From: Pseudobdellovibrionaceae bacterium
Lineage (GTDB): Bacteria; Bdellovibrionota; Bdellovibrionia; Bdellovibrionales; Bdellovibrionaceae
Assembly (NCBI GenBank): GCA_019637955.1
Contig: JAHBUS010000007.1
Span: 181,434-245,433 of the forward strand
Reading direction: 5' to 3'
Length of the DNA stretch: 64,000 nt
This document shows positions 1 to 8,126 of this stretch, piece after piece. Position numbers and translations under genes: made by a program. The notes under the pieces were generated by a model, which saw only the letters and a list, made by a program, of their open reading frames with translations, had not been told where the DNA came from and made no database searches. Positions within the stretch are counted from its first letter, which is position 1. The number at the start of each line of letters is the position of its first letter.

Positions 1-747
1 TGAAGTGAAAGTTCCCATGTAGCTCGGAGATGCTTTTCTTTTTATGGCAGCTTTTACCTCTTTGATATCCCAGCCCGCATAAACTGGTACGGTGGGTTTC
101 TCTTTTGAGTAAAGGATAAAATCACGATCCTTCTTCGGAAGTTTCTTCCAAGGGACATCAATGTCGATTTCCATTGTGGTGAGAATATCCCGCAAGTTCT
201 GGCCTTGCCACGCTGAAGGCCATGCTGCCACAGCCTTTTCACGGATACTTAAATTGTGATCGAAAACCATAGAATCCTCGGTCGCATCTAAAATGTGCCC
301 AAGTCCCTGACAATGAGGGCAGGCCCCTTCGGGAGTATTCGGTGAAAATCCTTCCGCGTAAATAATGGGTTGCTTCGGTGGATAAACGCCTGCTCTTGAG
401 TAAAGCATCCGTAAAAGGTTTGAGAGCGTAGTGACACTCCCAACGGACGAGCGCGTCGAGGGTGATCCTCGTTGTTGCTGAAGGGCCACTGCCGGAGGAA
501 GTCCCTCGATTTCATCGACTTCAGGAACCGACATCTGATTGAACAAACGACGAGCGTAGGGAGAAACAGATTCTAAATAGCGTCTTTGTGCTTCAGCATA
601 AAGGGTTCCAAAGGCCAGAGAAGACTTTCCCGATCCCGAAACGCCCGTGAAGACCACCAGGGAGTCCCTGGGAATATCCACGTTAATATCCTTGAGGTTA
701 TTTTCCCTAGCCCCTTTGACTCTCACAAAATTGTTTTTTTCTTCCAT
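1..747 (-). CDS. uvrA: UvrA-like excinuclease ATPase, class II (partial, 3' part outside window)
   Basis: The first 249 codons of an ABC-type DNA damage sensor. Near the start are the Walker A segment GVSGSGKSS and the UvrA landmarks YLESVSPYARR and EIEGLPPAVALQQQR. After the LYSRAG segment the chain goes almost directly to FSPNTPEGACPHCQGLG. In housekeeping UvrA this gap holds the UvrB-binding and insertion domains, so the protein looks like the short class II (UvrA2/drug-resistance) type. The start is ATG at 747. It diverges from a marR gene, and the shared 131-bp gap holds palindromes. The C-terminal part, with the second ATPase, lies left of the window. Family call is firm; the physiological role is inferred. 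Confidence 0.9.
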   Translation of the reverse strand, partial: MEEKNNFVRVKGARENNLKDINVDIPRDSLVVFTGVSGSGKSSLAFGTLYAEAQRRYLESVSPYARRLFNQMSVPEVDEIEGLPPAVALQQQRGSPSTRSSVGSVTTLSNLLRMLYSRAGVYPPKQPIIYAEGFSPNTPEGACPHCQGLGHILDATEDSMVFDHNLSIREKAVAAWPSAWQGQNLRDILTTMEIDIDVPWKKLPKKDRDFILYSKEKPTVPVYAGWDIKEVKAAIKRKASPSYMGTFTS

Positions 748-819
748 AAAACCTCTAGGTGTACAAGCTTGACAAGGCGTCGTACAATTCAAATCGGAAT
801 CTGACCAAAGATCAACATA

Positions 820-850
820 CTGATATAACATCAGGGTGCTGATATTAGCA
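820..850. promoter_or_regulatory. Candidate MarR operator pair between uvrA and marR
   Basis: CTGAT-ATAAC-ATCAG (820-834) is a perfect 5-bp inverted repeat. The adjacent GCTGATATTAGC (838-849) is a near-perfect palindrome (10 of 12 positions). Both lie between the divergent uvrA-like and marR starts, where MarR proteins normally bind to repress themselves and the divergent gene. Binding is inferred from position and symmetry only. Confidence 0.5.
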
Positions 851-878
851 AGATAAATCTGTTTGATGGTGGTTTGAC

Positions 879-1310
879 ATGAGATTTAAGGACACCCTGG
901 GAATTAGTCATAAGCTTAAGATAGTAGAGCATGAGCTATGCCAACGTATTGAGTTTGAGCTGGCAAAATTGGGTCTGACCTTTCCCCAATACGCGGTGCT
1001 TTCGTACCTTGAAGAAAAAAACACAGCGACCAATGCCGAACTTGCTCGAAACTCCTCTGTGACCCCGCAAACGACGAATAAAATTATGCAAAATTTAGAG
1101 CGAGATGGCTTCGTTACAAAGGTGCAAAACTTGGAGCACGGTTTAAAGCAAGATTTTAAGATGAAACCGAAGGCCGAAAAAATTCTTTGCGCGGCTCATG
1201 CCAGGGTCAATGAGATCGAATTAAAGATGGTAAAGGGTCTACCGAAAAAACAGGTTAAGGAACTCGAAGAGATTTTAAGCAAATGCCTTCGGAACTTGAA
1301 CACCTTTTGA
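879..1310 (+). CDS. MarR-family transcriptional regulator
   Basis: A 143-aa protein with a winged helix-turn-helix: LTFPQYAVLSYLEEKNTATNAELARNSSVTPQTTNKIMQNLERDGFV is the typical MarR recognition region (residues about 30-80), flanked by dimerisation helices. It diverges from the uvrA-like gene and precedes uvrB, so it probably represses its own promoter and the uvrA-like promoter, with release by a small ligand or stress signal. The wing (NLEHGLKQDFKM) is less canonical than usual. The ligand cannot be told from the sequence. Confidence 0.85.
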   Translation: MRFKDTLGISHKLKIVEHELCQRIEFELAKLGLTFPQYAVLSYLEEKNTATNAELARNSSVTPQTTNKIMQNLERDGFVTKVQNLEHGLKQDFKMKPKAEKILCAAHARVNEIELKMVKGLPKKQVKELEEILSKCLRNLNTF

Positions 1311-1424
1311 CCGCGATTTGCGTTAGGACAAAGTTGCCGCAAGGCCCGAACTTGACGCAGATTGGAGTGACCCATTGAAGCAATTTAGAATAAAATAGGC
1401 CGTTTCAGGCAGGAGGATTTTTTC

Positions 1425-3401
1425 ATGTCAACTGAAGTCTTTGTTTTGCATTCCAAGTACATCCCATCGGGCGATCAAACAGAGGCGATTGCTCGCCTTG
1501 TAGAAGGGATTGAATCCGGGGTCCACCACCAAACTTTAAAGGGAATCACTGGCTCCGGCAAAACCTTCACGATGGCGAATGTCATTCAGCGGATGAAAAG
1601 ACCGACGCTCATTCTCGCCCCCAATAAGACACTGACAGCGCAGCTTTATGATGAGATGAGGCACTTCTTTCCAGAGAACGCGGTTGAGTATTTCGTTTCT
1701 TACTACGATTATTTTCAGCCAGAAGTTTATCTTCCAGGAGCTGATCGTTTCATTCAAAAAGATTCGGCGATCAATGCGCAGCTTGAGCGCCTGCGTCTTT
1801 CTACAACAAAATCCCTGATTGAGCGTTCCGATACAATCGTCGTGGCTTCGGTGTCTTCGATCTATGGCCTCGGAGATCCCAATGAATATCGCGCAATGCA
1901 GGTTCCGCTTTCGGTGGGAATGGAGCTAGAGCCATCGGCGCTCTTGAAACGATTGGATCGGCTGTCCTATGATCCGGCCAAACAAAAACTCAAGCGCGGA
2001 ATGTATCGGGACAACGAAGACGCCATTGATATTTTCCCGGCTGATTCGGAATACAAGGCGATCCGGGTTCATTTCGTGGATGGTGTGATTGATGCTCTTG
2101 AATGGATTGATCCAGCTACGGGAAAACAACGTGGTCTTTTGGATAAATACCTCGTGTCTCCTAAGACGCTTTTCTCTCCGTCATCAAAGCAGATCGAGAG
2201 TGCGGTCAAACAAATTTCAAAAGAGCTTGAAAAACGAGTCGATGAACTGAATGCCGAAAATCGCCTGACGGAAGCGAATCGTCTGTATGAGAGAATTTCA
2301 AACGATATTGAAATGTTAAAAACAGTTGGCTACTGTTCTGGGGTTGAGAACTATGCGTGTTACCTCAATGGGCGCGACCCAGAACTTCCTCCGATCACAC
2401 TCCTTGATTACCTGCCGAAAGATGGACTTCTTTTCGTAGATGAATCTCATGTGATGATCCCGCAGATTTCAGCGATGTATCGAGGCGATCAAAGTCGAAA
2501 GGACACGCTCATCGACTACGGATTTCGTCTGCCATCTTCAAAGAATAGTCATCCACTCAGATTCGACGAATTTGAAAAGCTTAAGCCGCAAACAATTTTT
2601 GTATCGGCAACGCCGGGACATTACGAATTAGAAAAATCAAAGGATATGGTCGTTGAGCAAATTGTAAGGCCTACGGGACTTCTTGATCCAGAGGTTGAAG
2701 TTCGCCCCTCTCAGGGAGCCGTCGAAGACCTGCTCAAAGAAATCAAAAAACGCGTCAGCAACCATGATCGAGTGTTGGTAACAACTCTCACGAAAGTTGC
2801 AGCCGAAAAGCTTCACGAATTCCTTGAGAGTAAAGGAGTCAAAGCCCGATACATGCACTCCGATATTAAGACCGAAGAACGAACTGAAATCTTAAATGGC
2901 TTACGTGCCGGAGAATTTGACGTTCTTATCGGCATTAGTCTTTTGCGTGAGGGGCTGGATATTCCAGAAGCTTCGCTCATTGCGATCCTCGATGCAGACC
3001 AAGCGGGTTTTTTGCGTTCAACCCACGCTCTTATTCAGATGATTGGCCGGGTTGCCCGGAACATACATGGAAAGGCTATTTTGTATGCCGACCGGGTGAC
3101 TCCGGCGATGAAAGCGGCAATCGAGGAAACGAACAACCGCCGAAGTCGGCAAATTGCGTTTAACGAAGAAAATGGCGTGAAGCCAGTCTCTTCCGTTCGC
3201 AAATTGCCATCTGATAAGAAACCCGATGAAAAACCCGTCGCACACACGGCTGCATTCTGTCGAAACTTGGAAGAGCTTTGTGATCGAATTACAGATAAGG
3301 AGCAGGAATTTTTGGAAGCGGTCGATCATGGGGACGAAAAACACCTTGAGGATCTTCGTCACGAGCTGGACGGATTGTATCGTCAATTTATTTATCTGTA
3401 G
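1425..3401 (+). CDS. uvrB: UvrABC system protein B
   Basis: A full-length 658-aa UvrB, the helicase-like damage-verification subunit of nucleotide excision repair. Visible features are Walker A (GITGSGKTFT, about residue 41), the beta-hairpin region YYDYFQPEVYLPGADRFIQKDSAIN, the DEAD-like motif LLFVDESHV, motif VI (QMIGRVARN) and a C-terminal UVR-like tail (EELCDRITDKEQEFLEAVDHGDEKHLEDLRHEL). The start has a strong GGAGG ribosome site. It sits beside a UvrA-like gene that seems to lack the UvrB-binding domain, so it may pair with another UvrA. Base composition matches the element rather than the right-hand chromosome, which suggests an extra, mobile copy. Confidence 0.96.
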   Translation: MSTEVFVLHSKYIPSGDQTEAIARLVEGIESGVHHQTLKGITGSGKTFTMANVIQRMKRPTLILAPNKTLTAQLYDEMRHFFPENAVEYFVSYYDYFQPEVYLPGADRFIQKDSAINAQLERLRLSTTKSLIERSDTIVVASVSSIYGLGDPNEYRAMQVPLSVGMELEPSALLKRLDRLSYDPAKQKLKRGMYRDNEDAIDIFPADSEYKAIRVHFVDGVIDALEWIDPATGKQRGLLDKYLVSPKTLFSPSSKQIESAVKQISKELEKRVDELNAENRLTEANRLYERISNDIEMLKTVGYCSGVENYACYLNGRDPELPPITLLDYLPKDGLLFVDESHVMIPQISAMYRGDQSRKDTLIDYGFRLPSSKNSHPLRFDEFEKLKPQTIFVSATPGHYELEKSKDMVVEQIVRPTGLLDPEVEVRPSQGAVEDLLKEIKKRVSNHDRVLVTTLTKVAAEKLHEFLESKGVKARYMHSDIKTEERTEILNGLRAGEFDVLIGISLLREGLDIPEASLIAILDADQAGFLRSTHALIQMIGRVARNIHGKAILYADRVTPAMKAAIEETNNRRSRQIAFNEENGVKPVSSVRKLPSDKKPDEKPVAHTAAFCRNLEELCDRITDKEQEFLEAVDHGDEKHLEDLRHELDGLYRQFIYL

Positions 3402-3442
3402 TCCTGGTCAACGAAAGCTGCTCGATGAGAAAGGCCGGTCGC

Positions 3443-3901
3443 ATGCAAAAAATTAAAATCGACTACCTTTCAGCCCTGAGTCTCGATCAGCCTTTTGCGC
3501 ACATGATTTGTCATCTCAAGATGAATGTCGAAAGCCGAAACTGGACGACGAAGAGGCGTGGAACGATTGCGATCCACGCGACCGCCAAGACTTCCAAACA
3601 AGAATTTGAATGGGTGAACAGGCAATTCGGATTGAATCTCAAGCCCGCCGATGTCGATTTTGCTTCTGTCATCGGTATTGCGGACGTTGTTGATGTGATC
3701 ACCGAAGATCAAGTCACCAAGAAAACGTCGAAGTGGTTCATCGGTCCTTACGGCTTTGTCCTTGAAAACATTGTCTTGCTGCCGAGAGCTGTTCCGACAA
3801 AAGGAAACAGAAAGTTTTGGAGATTAAAAGGTAATGCGCTTGAACAGACGCTGAGTCAACTTACTCCAACTCAGCTTCAGCAAGTGCGTCCGTTTGTGTA
3901 G
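3443..3901 (+). CDS. ASCH-domain protein
   Basis: A 152-aa protein with the ASCH pattern: LSLDQPFAHMIC...VESRNW...RRGTIAIHATAK in the N-terminal half, then VIGIADVVDV, KWFIGPYGFVLENI and a KGNRKFWRLKG ending. ASCH folds are PUA-like and proposed to bind RNA or modified nucleotides. ATG 3443 is preferred because AAAGG lies 8 nt upstream; ATG 3425 gives six extra residues. It lies 41 bp after uvrB on the same strand and may be cotranscribed. The exact function is unknown. Confidence 0.75.
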   Translation: MQKIKIDYLSALSLDQPFAHMICHLKMNVESRNWTTKRRGTIAIHATAKTSKQEFEWVNRQFGLNLKPADVDFASVIGIADVVDVITEDQVTKKTSKWFIGPYGFVLENIVLLPRAVPTKGNRKFWRLKGNALEQTLSQLTPTQLQQVRPFV

Positions 3902-3990
3902 AGTAAGTGCCAGGTTTAATCAGCGCAATTATCATCTGCGAAAACACTCAGGCATCTCTCATGACCAATCTGGTCTTCCGAGCGTCCAAG

Positions 3991-4024
3991 AAAAAAAGCT
4001 TAGGGGCAACAAAACCCCTAAGCT
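3991..4024 (-). terminator. Rho-independent terminator of the formaldehyde dehydrogenase gene
   Basis: A 10-bp perfect stem (AGCTTAGGGG at 3997-4006 with CCCCTAAGCT at 4015-4024) and an 8-nt loop. On the minus strand it is followed by a run of seven T, as expected for transcripts leaving the gene that ends at 4055. Confidence 0.85.
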
Positions 4025-4054
4025 CTCTAGGTTGCGCAAGACGAGAAAGCGTGA

Positions 4055-5251
4055 TTACGCTTTTACGCTGCCGTGAGGATCAATCACGAATTTCTTCGGC
4101 GAACCATCACTGAAGGCCGCATACGCTTGCGGTGCATCTTCCAAACTGATGATCTCAGTATTCATCATTGCGCCGAGATAAGGCATGCGGTCATAGAGAA
4201 TCGCCATCATAAGGTCGCGATTGTAATGCATGATTGGCGCTTGTCCGGCGGTCAATTTTGGAGATTTAATCCAAGCTTTACCTAGATCAATCGGTAACTG
4301 ACCTTTTTTAGTCAGAGGCGTACTTGCTCCTGGATCTGGATGAGTATAAATGCCCGGAACACCAATCGCTCCACCAGCGCGAACGACTTCGAGCAAAGTG
4401 TTGACCACTGCTTCAGAATGTTCTTCGTTTGCTTCAGGGCCGCTGCCGTGAGCTTCTAACCCAACGCAATCGACGCCGCAGTCAACTTCACGTTCGCCAA
4501 GAATTGCCTCGATCTGATCGGCAACGGGGGTCTTTTTGCTAAGATCAACAATTTCGCAACCGTTGTTCTTCACCAAGTCCAAGCGTGCCTTATTGGTATC
4601 GCCCACGATAATGCAGGATGCTCCAAGTAAGCGCGCGCAGGCTGCGGCAGATCTTCCCACTGGTCCAGCGCCAGCGATATAAACGGTCGAACCAACTTTT
4701 GCGCCAGCTTCCATCAAACCGTGAAAGGCAGTGGGCAACACGTCAGAGAGTAGAGTGAGGTCACGGATCTTTTCCATCGCGTGGCTTGCATCAGGAAATG
4801 CTAGCAAGTTGAAATCAGCATAGGGAACCATGAGGTAGTCAGATTGACCTCCTTGCCAACCGCCGAGGTTGAATCCATACGCACCGCAGTCGTATTCGTC
4901 GTTCACGTTCTGGCAAATTTCAGTGTGTCGCTCTTTGCAGTTGCGGCAACGTCCACAGGCCACATTGAATGGCACCGAACAGATATCGCCCTTCTTAATA
5001 AATTCAACATCCGATCCAACCTCGATGACCTCGCCAGTCATTTCATGACCCATAACCATTCCCTTGGGAGCCCCGAAGCGTCCATGGTAAATATGTTGGT
5101 CACTACCACAAATGTTTGTCGTGATAAGTTTCATGATAACGCCATGAGGGGCTTTTTTCCCCTTCGGTGTAATCAATTTGGGATACTCGAATGTTTGAAG
5201 TTCCATTTTGCGTGGTCCCTGAAACGTGATCACGCGGTTGCCGCTGGCCAT
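4055..5251 (-). CDS. fdhA: Glutathione-independent formaldehyde dehydrogenase (zinc alcohol dehydrogenase family)
   Basis: A 398-aa NAD-linked zinc dehydrogenase of the FdhA type, oxidising formaldehyde to formate without glutathione. Features are the catalytic zinc region NICGSDQHIYHGRFG with MGHEMTGEV, the four-cysteine structural zinc loop CGRCRNCKERHTEIC, the Rossmann motif IAGAGPVG, and family segments PYADFNLLAFPD and DCVGLEAHG. ATG 5251 is preferred because AGGAGAG precedes it; ATG 5278 adds nine residues without such a site. It is a single gene with its own terminator and faces uvrB, whose product also helps against formaldehyde-type lesions. G+C is lower than in the right half of the window. 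Confidence 0.93.
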   Translation of the reverse strand: MASGNRVITFQGPRKMELQTFEYPKLITPKGKKAPHGVIMKLITTNICGSDQHIYHGRFGAPKGMVMGHEMTGEVIEVGSDVEFIKKGDICSVPFNVACGRCRNCKERHTEICQNVNDEYDCGAYGFNLGGWQGGQSDYLMVPYADFNLLAFPDASHAMEKIRDLTLLSDVLPTAFHGLMEAGAKVGSTVYIAGAGPVGRSAAACARLLGASCIIVGDTNKARLDLVKNNGCEIVDLSKKTPVADQIEAILGEREVDCGVDCVGLEAHGSGPEANEEHSEAVVNTLLEVVRAGGAIGVPGIYTHPDPGASTPLTKKGQLPIDLGKAWIKSPKLTAGQAPIMHYNRDLMMAILYDRMPYLGAMMNTEIISLEDAPQAYAAFSDGSPKKFVIDPHGSVKA

Positions 5252-5822
5252 AATTCTCTCCTTTGTGAAGTTGGACATCGTTGTTCAAATTCTGTTGATG
5301 ACAATGCAAAAACCGAACCCAGATAAAGCGAACATAAAAAATATTTTTATCCGCCCAACCAAGTACTAAACTCGTCAACTCCTCCCACTAAGCTCGCGCT
5401 CGTCGAAACTTATTGAGAGTTTTTTGACTCGTGGGCCATCTCGCTGTGCCAGAATGCCTCGGTCACTAATCCTCAAAGTTCTGCACTGCATTCGCACTTT
5501 GAAGTTAGGATCTAAACATTCAGCCCGCAATCGGCTGTTGAGTGATTTGATAAAATGCATTCAGTCTGGGCCTTACTCCGGGTTAAGATTTAATGTAATT
5601 GTACATCGTGGTTATTTGCCAATGTGTGAATGGCGTGTGGAGTGATCTAGTAGAAAAATTCACAGTGACCAAACACTGAGCTAGTCAGAAAATTGATCTG
5701 TTATTTATCGGACACCAAAGACAATTATATTGAACCCAGGATGTTGAGGCATCGGTACAAAGCTAAAAACTCTGGGCATGATCTAATGGGAGAATTACAG
5801 AGAACTACCTTCTTAGGGTTTA
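5252..5822. other. Intergenic stretch without a supported gene
   Basis: Between the fdhA start and the end of the first Xre gene. Short reading frames here lack ribosome sites and family features. The region should hold the fdhA promoter near its left edge. A small inverted repeat, CAGTG-ACCAAA-CACTG near 5667, is visible but is not followed by a T-run. I see no tRNA or convincing attachment repeat. Confidence 0.5.
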
Positions 5823-6122
5823 TTAGAAATCTAGAAGTTCTGACGGAGAGATTTCTAGAAGGTCGGCTAAAAGAATCAGAGTTAAAAGTTTGGGCTCGCG
5901 CTTTCCCGCGATGAGGTAGTTGAGGCTTGCGCGAGCCATTTCGTCTCCGGCTTTTTGGACCCAAAAATCGTATGGTGAGGAATACCCACTTTTGATAATT
6001 AAGACTTCTAAGTGTCGCCCGAATCTTCGTAACTCTTCTGAATTTTTGGGTTTTCCACGCTTTTTTGCCAATTTGTCCTCGTCCACAATAGTGTACGAGT
6101 CACAAAAAAGGGCCGCGTCCAC
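5823..6122 (-). CDS. Xre/Cro-type helix-turn-helix protein
   Basis: Up to 99 aa. The C-terminal two thirds (RRFGRHLEVLIIKSGYSSPYDFW...RASLNYLIAGKREPKLLTLILLADLLEISPSELLDF) have the layout of a Cro/CI helix-turn-helix with the usual LLxLADxLxIxPSELL ending. Starts are unclear: GTG 6122 or GTG 6086, neither with a good ribosome site. The 15-bp palindrome CTAAAAATAGTTTAG (6136-6150) lies just upstream on its transcribed side and recurs at the sigma-54 activator promoter, so this may be the repressor of the conjugation circuit. It probably forms an operon with the Xre gene upstream at 6224-6514. Confidence 0.7.
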   Translation of the reverse strand: MDAALFCDSYTIVDEDKLAKKRGKPKNSEELRRFGRHLEVLIIKSGYSSPYDFWVQKAGDEMARASLNYLIAGKREPKLLTLILLADLLEISPSELLDF

Positions 6123-6135
6123 AGTTGTGGGCGAA

Positions 6136-6150
6136 CTAAAAATAGTTTAG
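6136..6150. promoter_or_regulatory. 15-bp palindromic operator candidate, copy 1
   Basis: CTAAAAATAGTTTAG, an inverted repeat (CTAAA/TTTAG). It lies 14 bp before the longest start of the Xre gene ending at 5823. The identical 15-mer occurs at 8087-8101 and a close variant at 15375-15389, both in sigma-54 promoter regions. Confidence 0.55.
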
Positions 6151-6223
6151 AATCCGCCAAGAACGAGAGTGGACTGTAGGTTTTCGCCTGTGGGAAAGCA
6201 GAGCTGACCGAAGAGGCCAATCG

Positions 6224-6514
6224 TTAGTCGAGTCCTGCTTTGCGAAGAAGTTGCGTAACTTTCAGACTATATAGTTTGCAGAGAATAAGTAGCTCGATCA
6301 CATCAACGCGACGCTCGCCACTCTCAATCTTGGAGATAAAAGGTGGATGCTTTTCCAGGGCCGCAGCAGCTTCCTTCTGCGTGTAATCTGCGGCAAGCCT
6401 CGCCGCTTTAAGTTCCTGGATGAGCTTTTTATATTCCTTAGTGTGTTGCGATTTCTTCAGTAGCGACCCCCTGGGCTTTGCTACAGCGTAGAGCGACGCA
6501 TACAAATTTCCCAA
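6224..6514 (-). CDS. Xre-family helix-turn-helix regulator
   Basis: About 70-96 aa. It contains a clear HTH_3 domain: YKKLIQELKAARLAADYTQKEAAAALEKHPPFISKIESGERRVDVIELLILCKLYSL. The start is uncertain. TTG 6514 is the longest option, while an AGGGGG-like site about 60 bases further in would favour a shorter protein. It diverges from the receiver-domain operon at 6611, and two GGAAA-flanked palindromes in the gap are its likely operators. With the next Xre gene it resembles the repressor pair of a phage or ICE decision switch. Confidence 0.75.
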   Translation of the reverse strand: MGNLYASLYAVAKPRGSLLKKSQHTKEYKKLIQELKAARLAADYTQKEAAAALEKHPPFISKIESGERRVDVIELLILCKLYSLKVTQLLRKAGLD

Positions 6515-6538
6515 AATCGGAAATTCCGATTATCGGAA
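6507..6538. promoter_or_regulatory. Tandem operator candidates between the Xre gene and the receiver operon
   Basis: TTTCC-CAAAATC-GGAAA (6507-6523) and the perfect palindrome TTCCGAT-T-ATCGGAA (6524-6538) are adjacent and similar. They overlap the longest start of the leftward Xre gene and lie upstream of the rightward operon. Such tandem sites are typical for dimeric Xre repressors; binding is inferred. Confidence 0.55.
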
Positions 6539-6566
6539 ACAAAAGGAATCTTAAAGAGAGGTTTTC

Positions 6567-6608
6567 ATGAGGTTTGACGAACTGGGCTTATTCCCGAAGG
6601 GGGGCTAA
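6567..6608 (+). CDS. Possible 13-aa leader peptide
   Basis: ATG 6567, preceded by AGAGAGG, encodes MRFDELGLFPKGG and stops two bases before the ATG of the receiver gene at 6611. The SD of the next gene (AGGGGGG) lies inside this frame, so translation may be coupled. It may be a leader, or chance. Confidence 0.3.
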   Translation: MRFDELGLFPKGG

Positions 6609-6610
6609 AG

Positions 6611-7012
6611 ATGAATGTGTTGGAGTTTCCTAAAATACCCTATCTCGGTTTAGAAAAGAGAGTTCTGATCGTTGATGATGTCGAGGGTTTTCGAGCCTAT
6701 CTCCGTCTGAAGATTTCCGGTACCTTCCCCGGCATTCAGATTACAGAAGCGCAATCTGGAATAGTGGCATCTGTCGAGCTTAGAAAAAACGACTTTGACG
6801 TTGTCATCTCTGATTTGAGAATGCCGGATGGTGATGGCCTGTGGCTGCACTATTTTATGGAGCAATACTATACCCAAGTTCCGCTGTTGTTCTTCACAAG
6901 TAGTACGGAATCGGTGCCTCAAACGGTTCATCGAAAAATCTTTGCAAAGGAAGAGGTGCGAGAACTTCTTAGCGAGTTAAAGGACCGATGGAGTGCAAAT
7001 GAAGCCCATTGA
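6611..7012 (+). CDS. Single-domain response regulator (receiver domain)
   Basis: A 133-aa protein: VLIVDDVEGFRAYL carries the acidic pair, DVVISDLRMPDGDG the phosphoacceptor Asp (about residue 63), then LLFFTSS and KIFAKEE with the conserved Thr/Ser and Lys. There is no output domain, so it either passes phosphate on or acts by protein contact. It has a strong SD (AGGGGGG) and overlaps the next gene. A hybrid histidine kinase lies in the neighbouring operon at 12554, a plausible partner. Confidence 0.85.
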   Translation: MNVLEFPKIPYLGLEKRVLIVDDVEGFRAYLRLKISGTFPGIQITEAQSGIVASVELRKNDFDVVISDLRMPDGDGLWLHYFMEQYYTQVPLLFFTSSTESVPQTVHRKIFAKEEVRELLSELKDRWSANEAH

Positions 7013-7709
7013 AACCTTAGAAAAAACCAAGCCCGAAATTCCACCTTGGGAAGAAAAAGAGACTATTAAAAGAAGATGGACGCGTTTCGTAAATCGTTTG
7101 CTTCAGCCTGTTCGCCGCATCCAAGGGAAGATCAGAGGATGGAAAAATTCAATAAAGCATAAATTGAAGCGTCACTATCATCTACACCTAATGTTGAAAT
7201 ACCAAGAAAAGCATTGGCGAGCCGAAGCTATCTTCAGCGCACAAGATCGTCGCAGTAAAACTCAGACACAAATCACGGGCCTCTTTGAATCCTTACCGCG
7301 CCGCTTGGTCCCGCTCCGTAGAGAGATGGAAAAAGCGGTGATCTCAGAAAAGTTCGACGCGCGAATTTTTCGTGGCCAATACTGCAAAATGGTCAGAACA
7401 TATCGCGGACTTTCAACAGAGCAGGTCTGCCGCCTCCTCAATTCTCACGAAGACATTCTGAAAATCCAAAAAAAACATCCAGCCCTTTGGGACAACTATC
7501 CATTCAAGCCGGAATTCATTGAGAAGTTCGAGGAAAGAACCTCCGAGATTTACGAAGAACAACCTTCATTCGGCTGGTTCCCGCCAATAGGCTTTCCTAC
7601 CGGAGCCTTCGCTCAGTGGCTTTCTAAGATTTACTGCGCCGAAGCGGAGTATGCGCAGTTTCAAGTCTGGTACGAAGAGATGGCTTCTAAACGAAACACC
7701 AACTGTTAA
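6999..7709 (+). CDS. Hypothetical basic protein following the receiver gene
   Basis: A 236-aa protein of no family I recognise. It is rich in Arg and Lys in its first half (RRWTRFVNRLLQPVRRIQGKIRGWKNSIKHKLKRH), which could bind nucleic acid, and has a more acidic, aromatic C-terminal half ending in CAEAEYAQFQVWYEEM. ATG 6999 has GGAG upstream; GTG 6993 adds two residues. It overlaps the receiver gene by 14 bp, so the two products are probably made together and may interact. Confidence 0.6.
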   Translation: MKPIETLEKTKPEIPPWEEKETIKRRWTRFVNRLLQPVRRIQGKIRGWKNSIKHKLKRHYHLHLMLKYQEKHWRAEAIFSAQDRRSKTQTQITGLFESLPRRLVPLRREMEKAVISEKFDARIFRGQYCKMVRTYRGLSTEQVCRLLNSHEDILKIQKKHPALWDNYPFKPEFIEKFEERTSEIYEEQPSFGWFPPIGFPTGAFAQWLSKIYCAEAEYAQFQVWYEEMASKRNTNC

Positions 7710-7886
7710 GTTCAATTAACAGCAGTGTCCCTGCATTTTTTTCATACTATCCAGCTAACGGACGGTTCTAAGGACGCGGGCCTACGTTTTATCAATAGAT
7801 CAACTTTAGTTTAGAAAAACTATAGGGTGATGCTGGTAAATTTCGTTCGTTTAGACTATAAGCGTCATTAGTAAGGTTTGGTTGGC

Positions 7887-7904
7887 TGTCTCAGAGTTAG
7901 GACA
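7887..7904. promoter_or_regulatory. Upstream activator site 1
   Basis: TGTCTCAGAGTTAGGACA, the weakest of three 18-bp inverted repeats (TGTCYC/GGACA). Its centre lies 86 bp from that of site 2, about eight helical turns. Confidence 0.6.
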
Positions 7905-7972
7905 GCGAACATCCAAGAGACTTCAATTATATCCGGCAGAAAAAGCCATCCGTTACCTTTCACGATCTTCGT

Positions 7973-7990
7973 TGTCCCGTGCGCGGGACA
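7973..7990. promoter_or_regulatory. Upstream activator site 2
   Basis: TGTCCCGTGCGCGGGACA, an almost perfect inverted repeat. It shares TGTCCC-N6-GGGACA with site 3. Confidence 0.7.
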
Positions 7991-8059
7991 GCGTTGCGAG
8001 AGTCTGGACACGAAAATTCAGACGTTTAGAGTCGAAATTGAAAATTACCTAGAGCGAGC

Positions 8060-8077
8060 TGTCCCAGACGCGGGACA
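8060..8077. promoter_or_regulatory. Upstream activator site 3 (promoter-proximal)
   Basis: TGTCCCAGACGCGGGACA. Its centre is about 60 bp upstream of the -24 GG at 8128. The proximal site of the transfer operon (15400-15417) has the same distance to its own -24 element. Confidence 0.7.
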
Positions 8078-8086
8078 GGAGGTCGT

Positions 8087-8101
8087 CTAAAAATAGTTTA
8101 G
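8087..8101. promoter_or_regulatory. 15-bp palindromic operator candidate, copy 2
   Basis: CTAAAAATAGTTTAG, identical to 6136-6150. It lies between the proximal activator site and the sigma-54 promoter, where a bound repressor could block looping or polymerase. Confidence 0.55.
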
Positions 8102-8126
8102 TTGCGCTTTAATCGTTCCTTGAGAT

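Noticed and set aside
5564..5584. Weak match (about 14 of 21 bases) to the inverted repeat near the integrase, a possible left attachment site
   Set aside because: The match is imperfect and not palindromic, and the genes to its left still have element-like base composition. The left end is more likely outside the window.
5693..5914. 73-codon plus-strand frame
   Set aside because: No ribosome site and partly antisense to the Xre gene.
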